A DNA stretch of 64,000 nucleotides from Dillenia suffruticosa (lineage: Eukaryota; Streptophyta; Magnoliopsida; Dilleniales; Dilleniaceae), in assembly GCA_033439265.1 (NCBI GenBank), contig JAVTVX010000027.1, positions 6,339,001 to 6,403,000 of the forward strand, given 5' to 3'. A program made the translations under genes and the position numbers. Positions 22,731 to 35,553 of the stretch are shown piece after piece. The notes under the pieces are model-generated. The model saw only the letters and a list, made by a program, of their open reading frames with translations, had not been told where the DNA came from and searched no databases. Position 1 is the stretch's first letter; every line of letters starts with the position of its first letter.

Positions 22731-24903
22731 TGTCACGCCCTGATCCTCGGATCGACCACGCAACAGCCGCAGCGTTGTCTCGGTACACGGGCAGAACCTC
22801 CCCTTATACCGAGACTCCGCAAGGCTACAAATCAGTGCAAAACTCATCCAATACACAATTCCATCAGAAATGAGAAAATCATATAACAATACACATATAA
22901 AGGACCCATCCGGTCCATCCCTGTACACACGAGCATGCGTCGACACACAAATGGGGCGGGGCTTCTTGTACATGCATGCATGCAGAATTGGTCATCCCAG
23001 CAGTTCCAGAATTCTCAGCACAATTAACACATTTAAAGCAAAAGAAGTCCCAAATCATAATCGCAGGATTTTTCTAACGAGCTAGCGTCAGTAAAATCCA
23101 AACGGTATGAGATGTACATAACTTCACAAACCTAAAAGAAAGTATCGAAATTCAGAATTTTCAATCCAAATATCCTAAATGAGAGTTTAAAAGAAAGCGA
23201 ACAAGTTCCGTACAAATCATGTAAGGATTCTATCAATACTTGCTCTTATATATGAAACAAGTATTAATTTAATCCATATCAAAAGAATTATACAAGTCTT
23301 TCATTCCATGGACTTCAAAATCAACCAAAATGAACTTGTATTTCTATGTACCTACACAAGTCAGCGGAATAAATCTTCCACAGCTCCAATTTCTGTAGCA
23401 GATCTAAATTTCCTCTAAAAAATGTTAAAGGGAGGGGTGAGTATTGGGAAATACTCAGTGAGTGGAGTGTCATGGTATAATTGTGTGATAAATGAGGAGT
23501 GAATGTGAGAGTGTCAAAGTGTATCTCAAATAACATTTCATATATATCGAAACATTTTTCAATAAATTAGATAATTCACAAAATATGCATCCACATCAAG
23601 TATTCTTTCAGAAAATCACAAGGGTTCCATCGAAATTACTTCCGTCTTGCGTTTGGCCGAACCAAGACGAAAGCCCGTCAAGGGGTTTTCTATTTCAGTA
23701 TTTCAAACTCTATCCCCTTCCTTGGCGTTGCTCGGACCTCCTCGGGGTGCAATCCGGATAGTCCGACGTGGCAGAGAAGAGGTCACATATACCTCTCTCG
23801 CAATAAAACCCCAACCACGCCACCCCATTGGGTCGCTCCGTGGAGGGAATGACTATAGCCATTAACTACTAGCACCATGCATTTCTCAAATATGTCATTT
23901 CTCAAGTCATGTGCCATAATTTCTAGCAAACAATCATCAATTTCATGTCATAACAATTTATAGAGCAACATTAAATCATATATGGCACATATGCATTTAT
24001 AAATACAATGGATGCATTCATGTTACACAATCCAGTCCGAACATCCCACGATCACAAAACAATTGATATAAAACATGAAAAATTTTACAAAATCATTTAT
24101 AAAACAATTTTAAACTCATTTGCTCATTTATAACACAACGGACCATCCACTCACCTTCTAGGGAGGGTATTCACTCCCTAATTCCATAAGTTTTCCAAAA
24201 TGACTCCCTTCAAGTCTCCAAAAAGTCAACCTAGGCCAATAATTTACAATTTCAATTCAAATTCCAAAGAAATCTATTCTAATCAGCCCAATAAGTTTCT
24301 AATTTCATCTTACACGTTTCTTTCGTATTTAATCAACCTAAATTCATGTAGAATTTAGACGTAACCCTAGAAATCACATATCAAAATTTAGGAAAATGCA
24401 CTCTTTTCAAATTTCAGATATTTTCAGACATTTTCAGAGTATATACAAATCTCTCATTCTAAATTCGGACTAAATCATTCGAATTTCTGAAGGAACTAGA
24501 ATTTCTCTTACCTAGGATTTTCGCAGCTTGCAGTTCTAGCGTCCGTGCATCTACAACTCGGTCCAGACCCCTGTAATGTTTCCAAACCGAAACACACTTT
24601 AGCAATTAACCCTAATTTTCAAGAGAATCAAAACCCCTAAACTATTGATCAGAGAATCGTTCTTACCTGCGTAGGGGATGAAATGCAGGTCGTGGCCTAG
24701 GGTTTTGAATGTCTCTTGTTACTGCCAGCTTGGGCTCTTGCGAGGGCTGCAGAAGAGCTTTCGGCAGAGGGAGAAAGCAAAGCGCATGAGTACGCGAGCA
24801 AGGAGAGGACAGCGCTACTGTCGCGCGCTCGGGAAAGGGAGAAGAGAATCTGTTCGCGCGTGCACGGGAGAGGAGAGAAACGGAAAGCGAAATAGAGAGT
24901 GAG

Positions 24904-24983
<80 letters not shown>

Positions 24984-25125
24984 GAAGAGGGAGAGAATGA
25001 AAGAAACAGAGAGGGAGAGATTGGGGGCGAGAGATGAGAGAGGGTGACGGGAGAGAAATGAAGGAAAGAAATTGGGAAAGTGACTTTTCATTTTCCCATT
25101 TTTTTTTCTCTTTGTCGGTGTCACA
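22731..25125 (-). repeat. Tekay 3' LTR (left)
   Basis: About 2,395 bp, starting TGTCACGCCC and ending TCACA. It contains an AG microsatellite at 24,907-24,974. It pairs with 30,290-32,679 along its whole length. Short ORFs inside it are repeat shadows. Confidence 0.93.
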
Positions 25126-25129
25126 ACAC

Positions 25130-27125
25130 TTAATCCCCTAAAAACAAATTTCGTCCTCGAAATTCCAAGATACAATAATACATCAAAGAGCTGCGGTTGT
25201 TGCTTCCGCATTAATTCTTCGGTTTCCCAAGTCTGTTCTTCAACTTGATTATTCCTCCATAGCACCTTAACCATAGGAATTTGTTTATTCCTCAATTGCT
25301 TGATTTGCCTATCAATGATCTTCACCGGTTGTACCTTGAAACTCAAATTCTCATTCAATTCCACTGGAGGTGCTTCCAATGCGTGTGAGGGATCCGGTAA
25401 ATACTTCTTCAACACGGAAACGTGAAAAACGTCATGGATTCTCTACAACTCCGGCGGCAATTCTAGACGGTATGCCACTTCTTCAATCTTTTCAAGAATT
25501 CTGAAGGGACCAATATAACGAGAATTTAGCTTTCCCCGTTTCTGAAAATGTATTATGCCATTCCAAGAAGATATCTTCAAAAACACCATATCTCCTTCTT
25601 CAAATTCCAAAGGTCTTCTTCTCTTGTCAGCATAGCTCTTTTGTCGATCTTGAGCCACCTTCATTCTTTCCCGAATCAGCTTTACTTTTTCTTTAGTGGC
25701 CTCGATCATTTCTATGCTTTCAATCTTTCTCTCTCCAATTTCATCCCAACACAAGGGAGTACGACACTTCCTTCCATAAAGGGCTTGATATGGAGGCATC
25801 TCTATGCTTGCTTGATAACTATTGTTGTAGGCAAATTCAACCAACGGAAGGTGTCTATCCCAACTACTTTGAAATTCCATAACACATGCCCTAAGCATGT
25901 CCTCCAATGTTTGGATGGTGCGCTCCGATTGTCCATCTGTTTGGGGATGAAAAGCAGTGTTGAATTGTAACTTAGTCCCTAAGGACTTTTGTAATTTTGG
26001 CCAGAATTTAGAAGTGAATTGAGGATCACGGTCCGATACAATAGACACCGGTACTCCGTGAAGCCTTACGATCTCATCAATGTACAACTTTGCCAATCTT
26101 TCCAAGGAATAAGTATTCCGAATTGGCAAGAAGTGAGCTGATTTGGTGAGACGGTCTACAATCACCCATATGGCATTGTGACGGCTCGGAGTACGTGGCA
26201 ATCCCACTACGAAATTCATAGTGATATGCTCCCATTTCCATTCGGGAATTGGTAGTGGTTGAAGTGTCCCTGCCGGTTTCTGATGTTCAGCCTTGATTTG
26301 CTGGCATACAAGACATCTCGCCACAAATTCGGCTATCTCTCTCTTCATCCCAGACCACCAATATGATTCTTTGATGGTTCGATACATTTTGGTACTCCCC
26401 GGATGCATAGCATAGGCCGAGGAATGCGTCTCTTCGAGTATAGCCTTCTGGAGATCTTCATTTTTCGGAATGCACATTCGTTTCCCATACAATATAATTC
26501 CATCATTCTGAATCTGGAATTCACCACCTTCCCTTTTTTGGATTTTCTCAACAATGCCCTTCAACTCATCATCTGTAGCCTGAAGCTCCCGAATGTGATC
26601 CAACAATGTAGGTCTGACCACAAACTTGGCTAATAAAGCTCCTTGATCATTCTTAGCCAACTCAACTCCAAGTGCTCGGAGTCCAACTAAACAAGAGAGG
26701 TAAGAACTCCCTTGGGATGCCGTAGATGAGGACTTACGGCTTAAAGCATCAGCTACGACATTCGCCTTCTCGGGGTGGTAGTTAATTACTAAGTCATAAT
26801 TCTTGATCAGTTCTAACCACCTTTGTCTCAAATTGAGCTCCTTCTGAGTGAATAAGTATTTGAGACTCTTGTGATCGGTAAAGACCTTGCAAGTAACCCC
26901 ATACAGATAATGCCGCCAAATCTTTAAAACAAACACAATGGCAGCTAGCTCCAAATCATGAGTAGGATAGTTCACTTCGTGCTTCTTTAGTTGGCGAGAA
27001 GCGTAAGCAATCACCTTATCATCTTGCATCAGCACGCACCCTAATCCTTGTTTGCTGACATCACTGTACACCACATAATCACCACCGCCACTAGTAGGGA
27101 GAGCAAGGATAGGAGCGGAGGTCAA
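25130..27125 (-). pseudogene. Tekay RNase H, integrase and chromodomain region
   Basis: Part of the fossil pol region. RNase H shows [17 protein letters not shown] and [18 protein letters not shown]-type motifs at about 26.7-27.1 kb. Integrase shows the HHCC zinc motif ([11 protein letters not shown]), [24 protein letters not shown] and [11 protein letters not shown]. The chromodomain at about 25.2-25.4 kb reads PMVKVLWRNNQVEEQTWETE; in relatives this module is thought to steer integration towards particular chromatin. A pyrimidine-rich stretch next to the LTR edge at about 25,130 fits the polypurine tract on the other strand. Confidence 0.88.
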
Positions 27126-27905
27126 CCTTTACTTAAACTCTTGAAAACTATCCTCACACTTTTCACCCCATTCGAACTTGACTCCCTTTTGAGTCAAACT
27201 TGTCATCGGAGCTGCTATTTTCGAGAATCCTTCTACGAATCTTCGATAATACCCTGCTAATCCAAGAAAATTTCGCACTTCGGTGACATTTTTAGGCTGC
27301 TCCTACTTCAGAATGACTTCCATCTTCTTTGGATCCATAAAAATCCTGTCACTAGAAACCACATGTCCCAAAAATCCAATCTCTCTTAGACAAAACTCGC
27401 ATTTTGAGAACTTGACATACAACTCTTTTTCCCTAAGAGTTTGCAAAATGATTCGGAGATGTTTGGAATGCTCTTCATCACTTTTGGAATACACCAAAAT
27501 GTTGTCGATGAAGATTATAACAAATTTATCAAGATAGGGATGGAACACTCGATTCATGAAATCCATGAAGGCCACAAAAGCATTCGTCAATCCAAAGTGT
27601 ATTACTAGGAATTTGTAGTGTCCATACCGCGTTCTAAATGTGGTCTTATGAACATCACCATCCTTGATCTTCAACTGATGATAACCAGATCTTAAGTTGA
27701 TCCTTGAAAAGACACTTGCACCTTGAAGTTGATCAAACAGATCATCATTTCTCGGAAGAGGATACTTATTCTTTATCGTTGCCTTATTGAGCTGTCGGTA
27801 GTTAATACATAATCGGAGGGTTCTGTCCTTTTTCTTTACAAACAAGACCGGAGCACCCCAAGGTGAAGTGCTCGGTCGGATAAACCCTTTCTCTAGCAAC
27901 TCTTG
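27126..27905 (-). pseudogene. Tekay reverse transcriptase region
   Basis: Motifs in order: [60 protein letters not shown] and [14 protein letters not shown] (the catalytic YVDD/FIDD box reads IDN here), then [17 protein letters not shown]. This is Ty3/Gypsy-type RT. It belongs to a fossil element. Confidence 0.9.
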
Positions 27906-29860
27906 GAGCTAAACCTTTAGCTCTTTTAACTCTGTGGGTGCCATTCGATACGGGGGAATAGAAATTGGTGCGGTACCGGGAATTAGATCTATTGTGAAAT
28001 CGAACTCCCGGTTTGGTGGCAACCCAGGCAACTCTTCCGGAAAAACATCCGGAAACTCATTCACCACAGGAACATCGTCCCGATTAGGACTTCTCACAGT
28101 GGTATCAACAATGTGTGCCAAATAAGCTTCACATCCCTTATGCACTAGTCTCCGTGCTTCAAGAGCTGAAATTATACAACTCGGTAATACTCGCCGTTCT
28201 CCGGCGAATACAAGCAAGGGATGTCCTGACCTTCGGAATTCTACTTCCTTAGTGAAGTAATTCACGGAAGCTCGGTGAAGATACAGCCAATCCATACCTA
28301 GAATGACATCAAAATCTTTCATTTCCAACAGAATCAAATCCGCCTCGAGAGTTACTTTCCTGATTTTTACCTCACAAGACTTATACACTGTTTCCCTGAT
28401 TAAATGTTCTCTCAAAGGTGTGATAACCAATATTTCCTTAACCAGTGGAACTAAGGCTTATCAGAATGTCTAGCAAATCCCGAACTCACAAAGGAATGAT
28501 TAGACCTAGTATCTATGAGCACATGTGCATCAATATCAAAAATTTTCATTGTACCTATAATTATAAACCATAAATAAAGTCATATCATCCACATTCTTTA
28601 AGCCATGATCACAACTATCAAATTATAATCATAAACCATTTATGTCATATTTTCAATTTCAAAACTTAACAATTAATAAAGATTTACCTGTGATTACATC
28701 AGGATTTACTTGGGCCTCTTCATTTGTCATGGTATAGATTAGGGTCTGAGTTCTAGGTTGAGGGCATTGTGTGGGGACAGCTACAGTATTACTTCCCGTG
28801 CCCGTCCTCGGTGCATTGCTAGTGGAAGGTGTAGGAGCAATCGTCGAATCTCTTCTAGAACCACTCGAGAGACCTCTAACTTGTCGGCTTCCTTACCTTT
28901 CTACATTTAACTCCGGACAAGAGTGCCGAATGTGACCCTCCTTCCCACAATGGTAGCATCTTTTGGGTTCCACACATGGACCCGGATGACGTCCCTTGCA
29001 ATTTGGGCAAGTTTCTCCTCTGTCACCCATGGACTCTACTCCCATACCAACAGTTCTGCTGGGAGCACTAGGCCTAAAAGTAGATTACCTCGGAGGAAAG
29101 CCAACCGATCCCAAAAAGGATCTACCGCTATAAGAGCCCATGTCTCGACTTCTTTCAAAACTTTGACTCGAACCGGAGTACTAGACCTCTTTCCTTTCCC
29201 ATGATGCTCTCTGACTTTGTTTCTCTCCATCACCATTTTCTCGGCCCTCAAGGCCAAGTCTAGAATGTCTTGGAAAGTATGCCCCTTGGTGATGGGCATT
29301 TTATCTCTGATACTCAAATTTAGTCCCGACTCCCAACTTTGAACTTAGAGACTCCTCGGAGTTCACAAACTCCGGAACATAATTAGCAAGCTCTCTCAGT
29401 TCTGTCTCGTACTCAGATACTGTCTTGTTTCCTTGAGCTAATTTGACAAAATCATCTTTTTTTTGATCCCGATAGAATCGAGTGTCGTATTTCTCCTCGA
29501 AGGCCCTAAGAAATTCTGTCCAATTAGGAGGAACATGAGCCCTTCCCTTCACATTCTCCTACCATGTCCTTGCACATTTATCCAACAGTTTCACCGCCAC
29601 CCATAATTTTATCTCATCACTTAATCTCATGTCGGAGACGGTCTCTTGAATTTGGCCAATCCATTCCTTGGCCACAGAAGTATCAGAAGTACCCACGAAT
29701 GTCTCACATCCTAATTGCCTTGCCTCCTTTATCAACTTAGATAACTTCACAGTAGGGCGATCGGTTGTTGTGACAACCGGAGGAGGAGGCGCTAGTGGGG
29801 TACTAGGAGTAGCAACCGGCACTGAAGGAGTGGTCGGTGGAGGAGCTGAAGTCGCATGTG
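27906..29860 (-). pseudogene. Tekay gag and protease region
   Basis: Gag at about 29.0-29.85 kb has a Pro-rich start, then FVGTSDTSVAKEWIGQIQET and WTEFLRAFEEKYDTRFYRDQ, with the plant retrotransposon gag fold. A CCHC-type zinc knuckle follows at about 28.9 kb. Protease at about 28.0-28.45 kb includes DFDVILGMDWLYLHRASVNY, and a linker with FPEELPGLPPNREFDFTIDL precedes the RT. It belongs to a fossil element. Confidence 0.87.
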
Positions 29861-30268
29861 GAGCTTGGTACTACGCTCTAAAGGTGCTCCACCACTCCAT
29901 TACTTGCTGAAGAGTAGCAATAGGAGGAGTCGGGTGTGTAGGCACGGAAGGAGGAAGAGCATGCGAGGACGACTCATCCTCGTGGTCGGGTGGAGGAATC
30001 TCGTTCACATTTCTCATTCTCTTTCGTGGAGGTATAGTGATCTACACAACAAAAAATTACAATTAAGTCAAACGGTTAAGCGAAGGCTAATACTTAACCC
30101 CCTAAAAAGAATGTTTCTAATTTTCTAAGAAATCCATGGAAGACTTTGTATATTCTCCGAAAACCTTTTTCGAAAACCAAACATTTCAAAATTTTTAGAA
30201 AACTTTCGGGACATTTGGAAACATTTGAAATTATATCCAAAACCATCAAACTTTTAAAATCGTGAACC

Positions 30269-30282
30269 TGGCTCTGATACCA
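30269..30282 (-). other. Tekay primer binding site
   Basis: On the minus strand it reads TGGTATCAGAGCCA, complementary to the 3' end of initiator tRNA-Met, a few bases inside the 5' LTR. Confidence 0.88.
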
Positions 30283-30289
30283 ATAAAGC

Positions 30290-32469
30290 TGTCACGCCCC
30301 GATTCCCGGATCGACCACGCAACAGCCGCCGCGTTGTCTCGGTACACGGGCAGAACCTCCCCTTATACCGAGACTCCGTAAGGCTACAAATCAGTGCAAA
30401 ACTCATCAAATACACAATTCCATCATAAATAAGAAAATCATATAACAATACACATATAAAGGACCCATCCAGTCCATCCCTGTACACATGAGCATGCGTC
30501 GACACACAAATGGGGCGGGGGTTCCTGTACATGCATGCATGCAGAATTGGTCATCCCAGCAGTTCCAGAATTCTCAGCACAATTAACACATTTAAAGCAA
30601 AAGAAGTCCCAAATCATAATCGCAGGATTTTTCTAACGAGCTAGCGTCAGTAAAATCTAAGCGGTATGAGATGTACAGAACTTCACAAATCCAAAAGAAA
30701 GTATCGAAATTCAGAATTTTCAATTCAAATGTCTCAAATGAGAGTTTAAAAGAAAGTGAACAAGTTCCGTACAAACCATATAAGGATTCTATCAATACTT
30801 GCTCTTATATATGAAACAAATATTAATTTAATCCATACCAAAAGAATTATACAAGTCTTTCATTCCATGGAGTCAACCAAAATGAACTTGTATTCCTATG
30901 TACCTACACAAGTCAGCGGAATAAATCTTCCCCAGCTCCAATTTCTGCAGCAGATCTAAACTTCCTCTGAAAAATGTTAAAGGGAGGGGTGAGTATTGGA
31001 AAATACTCCGTGAGTGGAGTGCAATGGTATAATTGTGTGATAAATGAAGGGTGAATGTGGGAGTGTCAAAGTGTATCTCAAATAGCATTTCATATATATC
31101 AAAACATTTTTCAATAAATAAGATAATTCGCAAAGTATACATCCACATCAAGTATTCTTTCAGAAAATCACAAGGGTCCCATCGAAATTACTTCCGTCTT
31201 GCGTTTGGCCGAACCAAGATGAAAGCCCACCAAGGGGTTTTCCATTTCAGTATTTCAAACACTATCCCCTTCCTTGGCGTTGGCTCGGACCTCCTCGGGG
31301 TGCAATCCGGATAGTCCGACGTGGCAGAGAAGAGGCCGCATATACCTCTCTCGCAATAAAACCCCAACCACACCACCCTGTCGGGTCGCTCCGTGGAGGG
31401 AATGACTATAGCCATTAACTACTAGCACCATGCATTTCTCAAATATGTCATTTCTTAAGTCATGTGCCATAATTTCTAGGAAATAATCATCAGTTTCATG
31501 TCATAGCAATTTATAGAGCAACATCAAATCACATATGGTACATATGCATTTATAAATACAATAGATGCATTCATGCTTCACAATGCAGTCCGGGCATCCC
31601 ACGATCACAAAACAATTGATATAAAACATGAAAAATCTTACAAAATCATTTATAAAACAATTTTAAACTCATTTGCTCATTTATAACATAACGGACCATC
31701 CACTCACCTTCTAGGGAGGGTATTCACTACCTAATTCCATAAGTTTTCCAAAATGACTCCCTTCAAGTCTCCAAAAAGTCATCCTAGGCCAATAATTCAC
31801 AATTTCAATTCAAACTACAAAGAAATCTATTCTAATCAGCCCAATAAGTTTCTAATTTCATCTTACACGTTTCTTTCGTATTTAATCAACCTAAATTCAT
31901 GTAGAATTTAGACGTAACCCTAGAAATCACATATCAAAATTCAGGAAAATGCACTCTTTTCAAATTTCAGACATTTTCAGACATTTTCAGACATTTTCAG
32001 AGTATATACAAATCTCTCATTCTAAATTCGGACTAAACTCATTAGAATTTTTGAAGGAACTAGAATTTCTCTTATCTAGGGTGTTCGCAGGTTGCAGCTT
32101 AGTGTCCGTGCGTCTACAACTCGGTCCAGACCCCTGTAATGTTTCCAAACCGAAGCACACTATAGCAATTAACCCTAATTTTCAAGAGAATCAAAACCCC
32201 TAAACTATTGATCATAGAATTGTTCTTACCTGCGCAGGGGATGAAATGCAGGTCGCGGCCTAGGGTTTCGAATGTCTCTTGTTACTGCTGGCTTGGGCTC
32301 CTGCGAGGGTTGCAGAAGAGCTTTCGGCAGAGGGAGAGAGCAAAGTGCGCGAGTGCGCGAGCAAGGAGATGACAGCGCTACTGTTGCACACTCGGGAAAG
32401 GGAGAAGAGAATCTGTTCGCCCGTGCACGGGAGAGGAGAGAAACGAAGAGCGAAACAGAGAGTGAGAAT

Positions 32470-32527
<58 letters not shown>

Positions 32528-32679
32528 CGGGAGAGGGAGAGAATGAAAGAAACAGAGAGGGAGAGATTGGGGGCGAGAGATGAGAGAGGGTGACGGGAGA
32601 GAAATGAGGGAAAGAAATTGAGAAAGTGACTTTTCATTTTCTCTCTCTCTGTTTTTTTTTTCTCTTTGTCGGTGCCGCA
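30290..32679 (-). repeat. Tekay 5' LTR (right)
   Basis: About 2,390 bp, starting TGTCACGCCCC and ending GCCGCA. An AG microsatellite lies at about 32,470-32,524, the same place as in the left LTR. A TCAGACATTTTCAGACATTTTC triplication near 31,975 is a small difference from the left copy. The element promoter would lie here. Confidence 0.93.
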
Positions 32680-32684
32680 ATGCT

Positions 32685-35550
32685 GATCTCCACTTATATC
32701 ACTGCTTCACAACTATAAGTTAGACTGAATGGCGTTTTTTCTGTGACCCTTCGAGGCATTGTTCGGTGGTCCAAAGAATGCTATAAAACTCGTCTACCCA
32801 ACGACCTTTGATTTCATCTGGTGCAGCTTTTAATCCTTGTAAGATGGTTCGGTTTGTTACCTTACTGAGGCCGTCGGTTTTCGGATATGCAATGGAGGTG
32901 AAGTGATGCTGGATTTCTAGCCTACTGCAGAAATCTTGAAAATTTTTATTATCAAACTATTTGCCGTTGTCGGTAGTTAGAACGTATAGCACTCTGAACT
33001 AGATAATGATGGACATCCATACGAAATTTTGCATCTTTCTGAAGGTGATCTAGGATAATGGTTTGGTCTCTACTCATTTGGTGAAGTAGTCAATGGCTAT
33101 GACTAGAAACTTTCACTGTCCAGTAATTGGTGGAAATTGCCCAAGGATGTCCATCCCCCATTGTTCGAATAGCCACATGTTTGCTTTCGAGTTGAGCTCG
33201 ATGGAGGGCTGGCGAGTTGACGACCAGTTGGCTGTCAGTGAAGACAAGTATGTTTTGGGTCCCCATGATGCTGTGATTCGTAATCTGGATAAAATGGTTT
33301 CGTATTCGGCCTAATTATGTTTGAAAGTCAAAACGAAGGGTGTACTCGTCTATTTGGTCCTACAAGAACGAGTTCGGTTTTGCTTCTTTAGGAGTTCGAT
33401 GACCTATCTACATGAAGGGTTCATTTGGGCAGTGAGCATTCTTCTCGATCATCAGTAGGGATTTGTTCAGTAAGTGCCAGAAGTATGCATTCGAGGATGA
33501 AGTCAGCGAGTACTTAGCTTTGATTACTGATCTCAACTAGTATTCGATGTCGAATTCGCCTAGCTCAATACTCCACTTGACGAGTCGACCTGAGGCTTCC
33601 CTCTCCTATATAATTAGCTTCACAGACGATTGGTCAGTACCACAATAGTATGTGCTTGAAGTAGAGCCAAAGGTGTCTAACGGTTATGATCACAATGAAG
33701 GCCATTTTCTTGATAGGTTTGTAGTTACTTCTGAATCTTGAAGGATATGATTGATGTAGTATATAGACTTTTGTACAGTGGATTCCTATCTTACAAGAAT
33801 AAAGCACAGTGCTTGATTAGAGATAGAGATGTAGAGATAGAGTTTCTTATTAGGAATAGGTTAAGAAAGGAGTGGAGGCCACGTGAGGTATTCTTTGAGC
33901 CGTTCAAATGCTGCTTGGCACTCCAGCCTCCATATGAATTTCTGGGAGTTCTTCAGGGTATCGTTTCCACTTTCGACATGAACAGATTTAGAGTCGCGAT
34001 CCTCCTTGTGAGTCGCTACATTTTCTTTATTTTTCTCGGTGGTGCCATATCCAATATGTATTATATTTTCTTCGGATTTGTTTCAATCCTTCGATTGGTA
34101 ATGAGGAAGCTTAGAAACATCCCTGAAGTAATCCCAAATGTGTATTTTGCTAGATTCAGTCTCATGTTATAGTGTTTCAACGTTTGGAATGTTTTCTCTA
34201 AATTTATCACATGATCTTCAACATTGGTGCTTTTAATGAGCATATCATCGACATAGGCCTCCATATTTCTACTGAGCTGTTTGTTAAAGACCTTGTTGAC
34301 CAACCGTCGGAAAGTTGCTCCGACGTTCTTGAGACCGAACGACATGATCTTATTGCAGTAAGTGTCATACTTTGTGATGAAACTGGTTTTTTTCTTGTTC
34401 TATAGGGCCATACATATTTGATTGTAGATGAAGTATGCATCCATAAAATTCAAGAGTTGATGACTTAATGAGTTGTCTACCAATTTGTCAATGTTGGGGA
34501 GCAGGTAACTGTCTTTCGGGTATGTCTTGTTGAGGTTAGTGAAATTTACACACATTCTCTACTTGTCGTTAACCTTTTTTACTATAACCACATTGGCTAA
34601 CTATTTAGGATAATCTACCTTGCAAATGAATCCTGCCGCTACGAGTTTGCAAACTTTCTCTTGTATTACGCATTGACGTTCTAGTGCGAACATACTTTCT
34701 TCTTCTTAACAGACTTCCGACTCGTATCTACAATTATTTTATGGACTATGACTGAAGGGTGAATGCTTGACATGTTTTCAGAGAACCATGTGAAAACTTT
34801 AGAATGTCGTTGAAGACAATCCACATTTGCATCCTAGAGAGGCGTCGGTAGGTGGGTACCAATTTGAACCGTTTAGCCAGGTACATCTGTGATGGGAACT
34901 TCGATTACCTCATCTTCGGGTTGAGTTTTGGATCAGTGTTTGGTATCATCTCTAAGTTCCAACATTTTTAGAGAGAGAATCTCTTTCTTTGTTCTAATGG
35001 GGGTAGTTGACGGGTCAATGCCACCATGAAACATTGCGACCCCTAAAGGTGTGTTGAATTTGATCTTCATATGTCTTGTGCTTGGTAGTATTTCAAGACC
35101 ATCCAAATTAGGATGATCTAGGATGACGTTATAGGGGGACAAAAGTTTCACCACATGATAAGTGGTTCTGATAGTAGCATGATGATGAAGCATTCCTAAG
35201 GTTATGATAAGCAAGATGGTACCCTCTAAATGTATAAATTCATTAGCAAACCTTTTTATGGGTTTGTCAAAGGGTTGAAGATGAGATAAGTTGAAATCCA
35301 TTCGCTAGAAGGCGTCACAAAAGAGGAACTCTCGATCTGCTCCTTGATCAACGAAGGTTCTTTTGATGAGGTAGGACCTTATCCTGCATTGATGATCGGT
35401 GAGTCATTTTGGTCTATGTCAACTCCTATAAGATCATCGTTATTGAAATCAATGGTTGGTTTTTTTCTCTTGATTGATGTCATTATTGTAAAAAAGAAAG
35501 GGATAGGGTTAGGAACATAGGAAATCAATCTGTTCCTACGGACGATACCA
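32685..35550 (-). pseudogene. Tat coding region (protease to integrase)
   Basis: Rest of the fossil Tat pol. Integrase core at about 32.7-33.2 kb includes a GGWTSLGNFHQLL-like stretch matching the usual GMDILGPFP motif. RNase H is at about 33.2-33.7 kb. RT at about 34.0-34.7 kb includes AYVDDMLIKSTNVEDHVINL. Protease at about 34.9-35.3 kb includes LSPYNVILDHPNLDGLEIL. No recognisable gag remains between protease and the 5' LTR, so gag appears deleted. Confidence 0.75.
35535..35550 (-). other. Candidate Tat primer binding site
   Basis: On the minus strand it begins TGGTATCGTCCG, three bases inside the 5' LTR. It matches the start of a tRNA-Met-type site only over TGGTATC, so the primer tRNA is uncertain. 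Confidence 0.4.
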
Positions 35551-35553
35551 ATT

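Larger units (their letters stand above)
22731..32679 (-). mobile_element. Ty3/Gypsy Tekay/Del chromovirus, broken but structurally complete
   Basis: A fossil element of 9,949 bp on the minus strand. In element order: 5' LTR (30,290-32,679), tRNA-Met-type primer site, gag (about 29.0-29.85 kb), zinc knuckle (about 28.9 kb), protease (about 28.0-28.45 kb), reverse transcriptase (about 27.1-27.9 kb), RNase H (about 26.7-27.1 kb), integrase (about 25.5-26.7 kb), chromodomain (about 25.15-25.4 kb) and 3' LTR (22,731-25,125). Very long LTRs and a C-terminal chromodomain define the Tekay/Del clade. All parts are present but the coding region has roughly half a dozen or more breaks. LTRs agree at about 95 percent over the first 270 bases by eye, so the insertion is fairly recent (order of a few million years). 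It lies inside the Tat integrase. Confidence 0.93.
22726..32684. repeat. Tekay target-site duplication (ATGCT)
   Basis: ATGCT occurs at 22,726-22,730, directly before the left LTR, and at 32,680-32,684, directly after the right LTR. The perfect 5-base pair confirms the ends of the inner element. Confidence 0.92.

Noticed and set aside
24663-25415. 250-residue minus-strand ORF as one gene
   Set aside because: Its first part is the Tekay chromodomain. The rest is LTR sequence running through an AG microsatellite (poly Ser-Leu), so it is not a separate gene.
32272-32680. Overlapping Arg/Glu-rich and Ser/Leu-rich ORFs
   Set aside because: They are translations of the AG microsatellite and flanking LTR on both strands.
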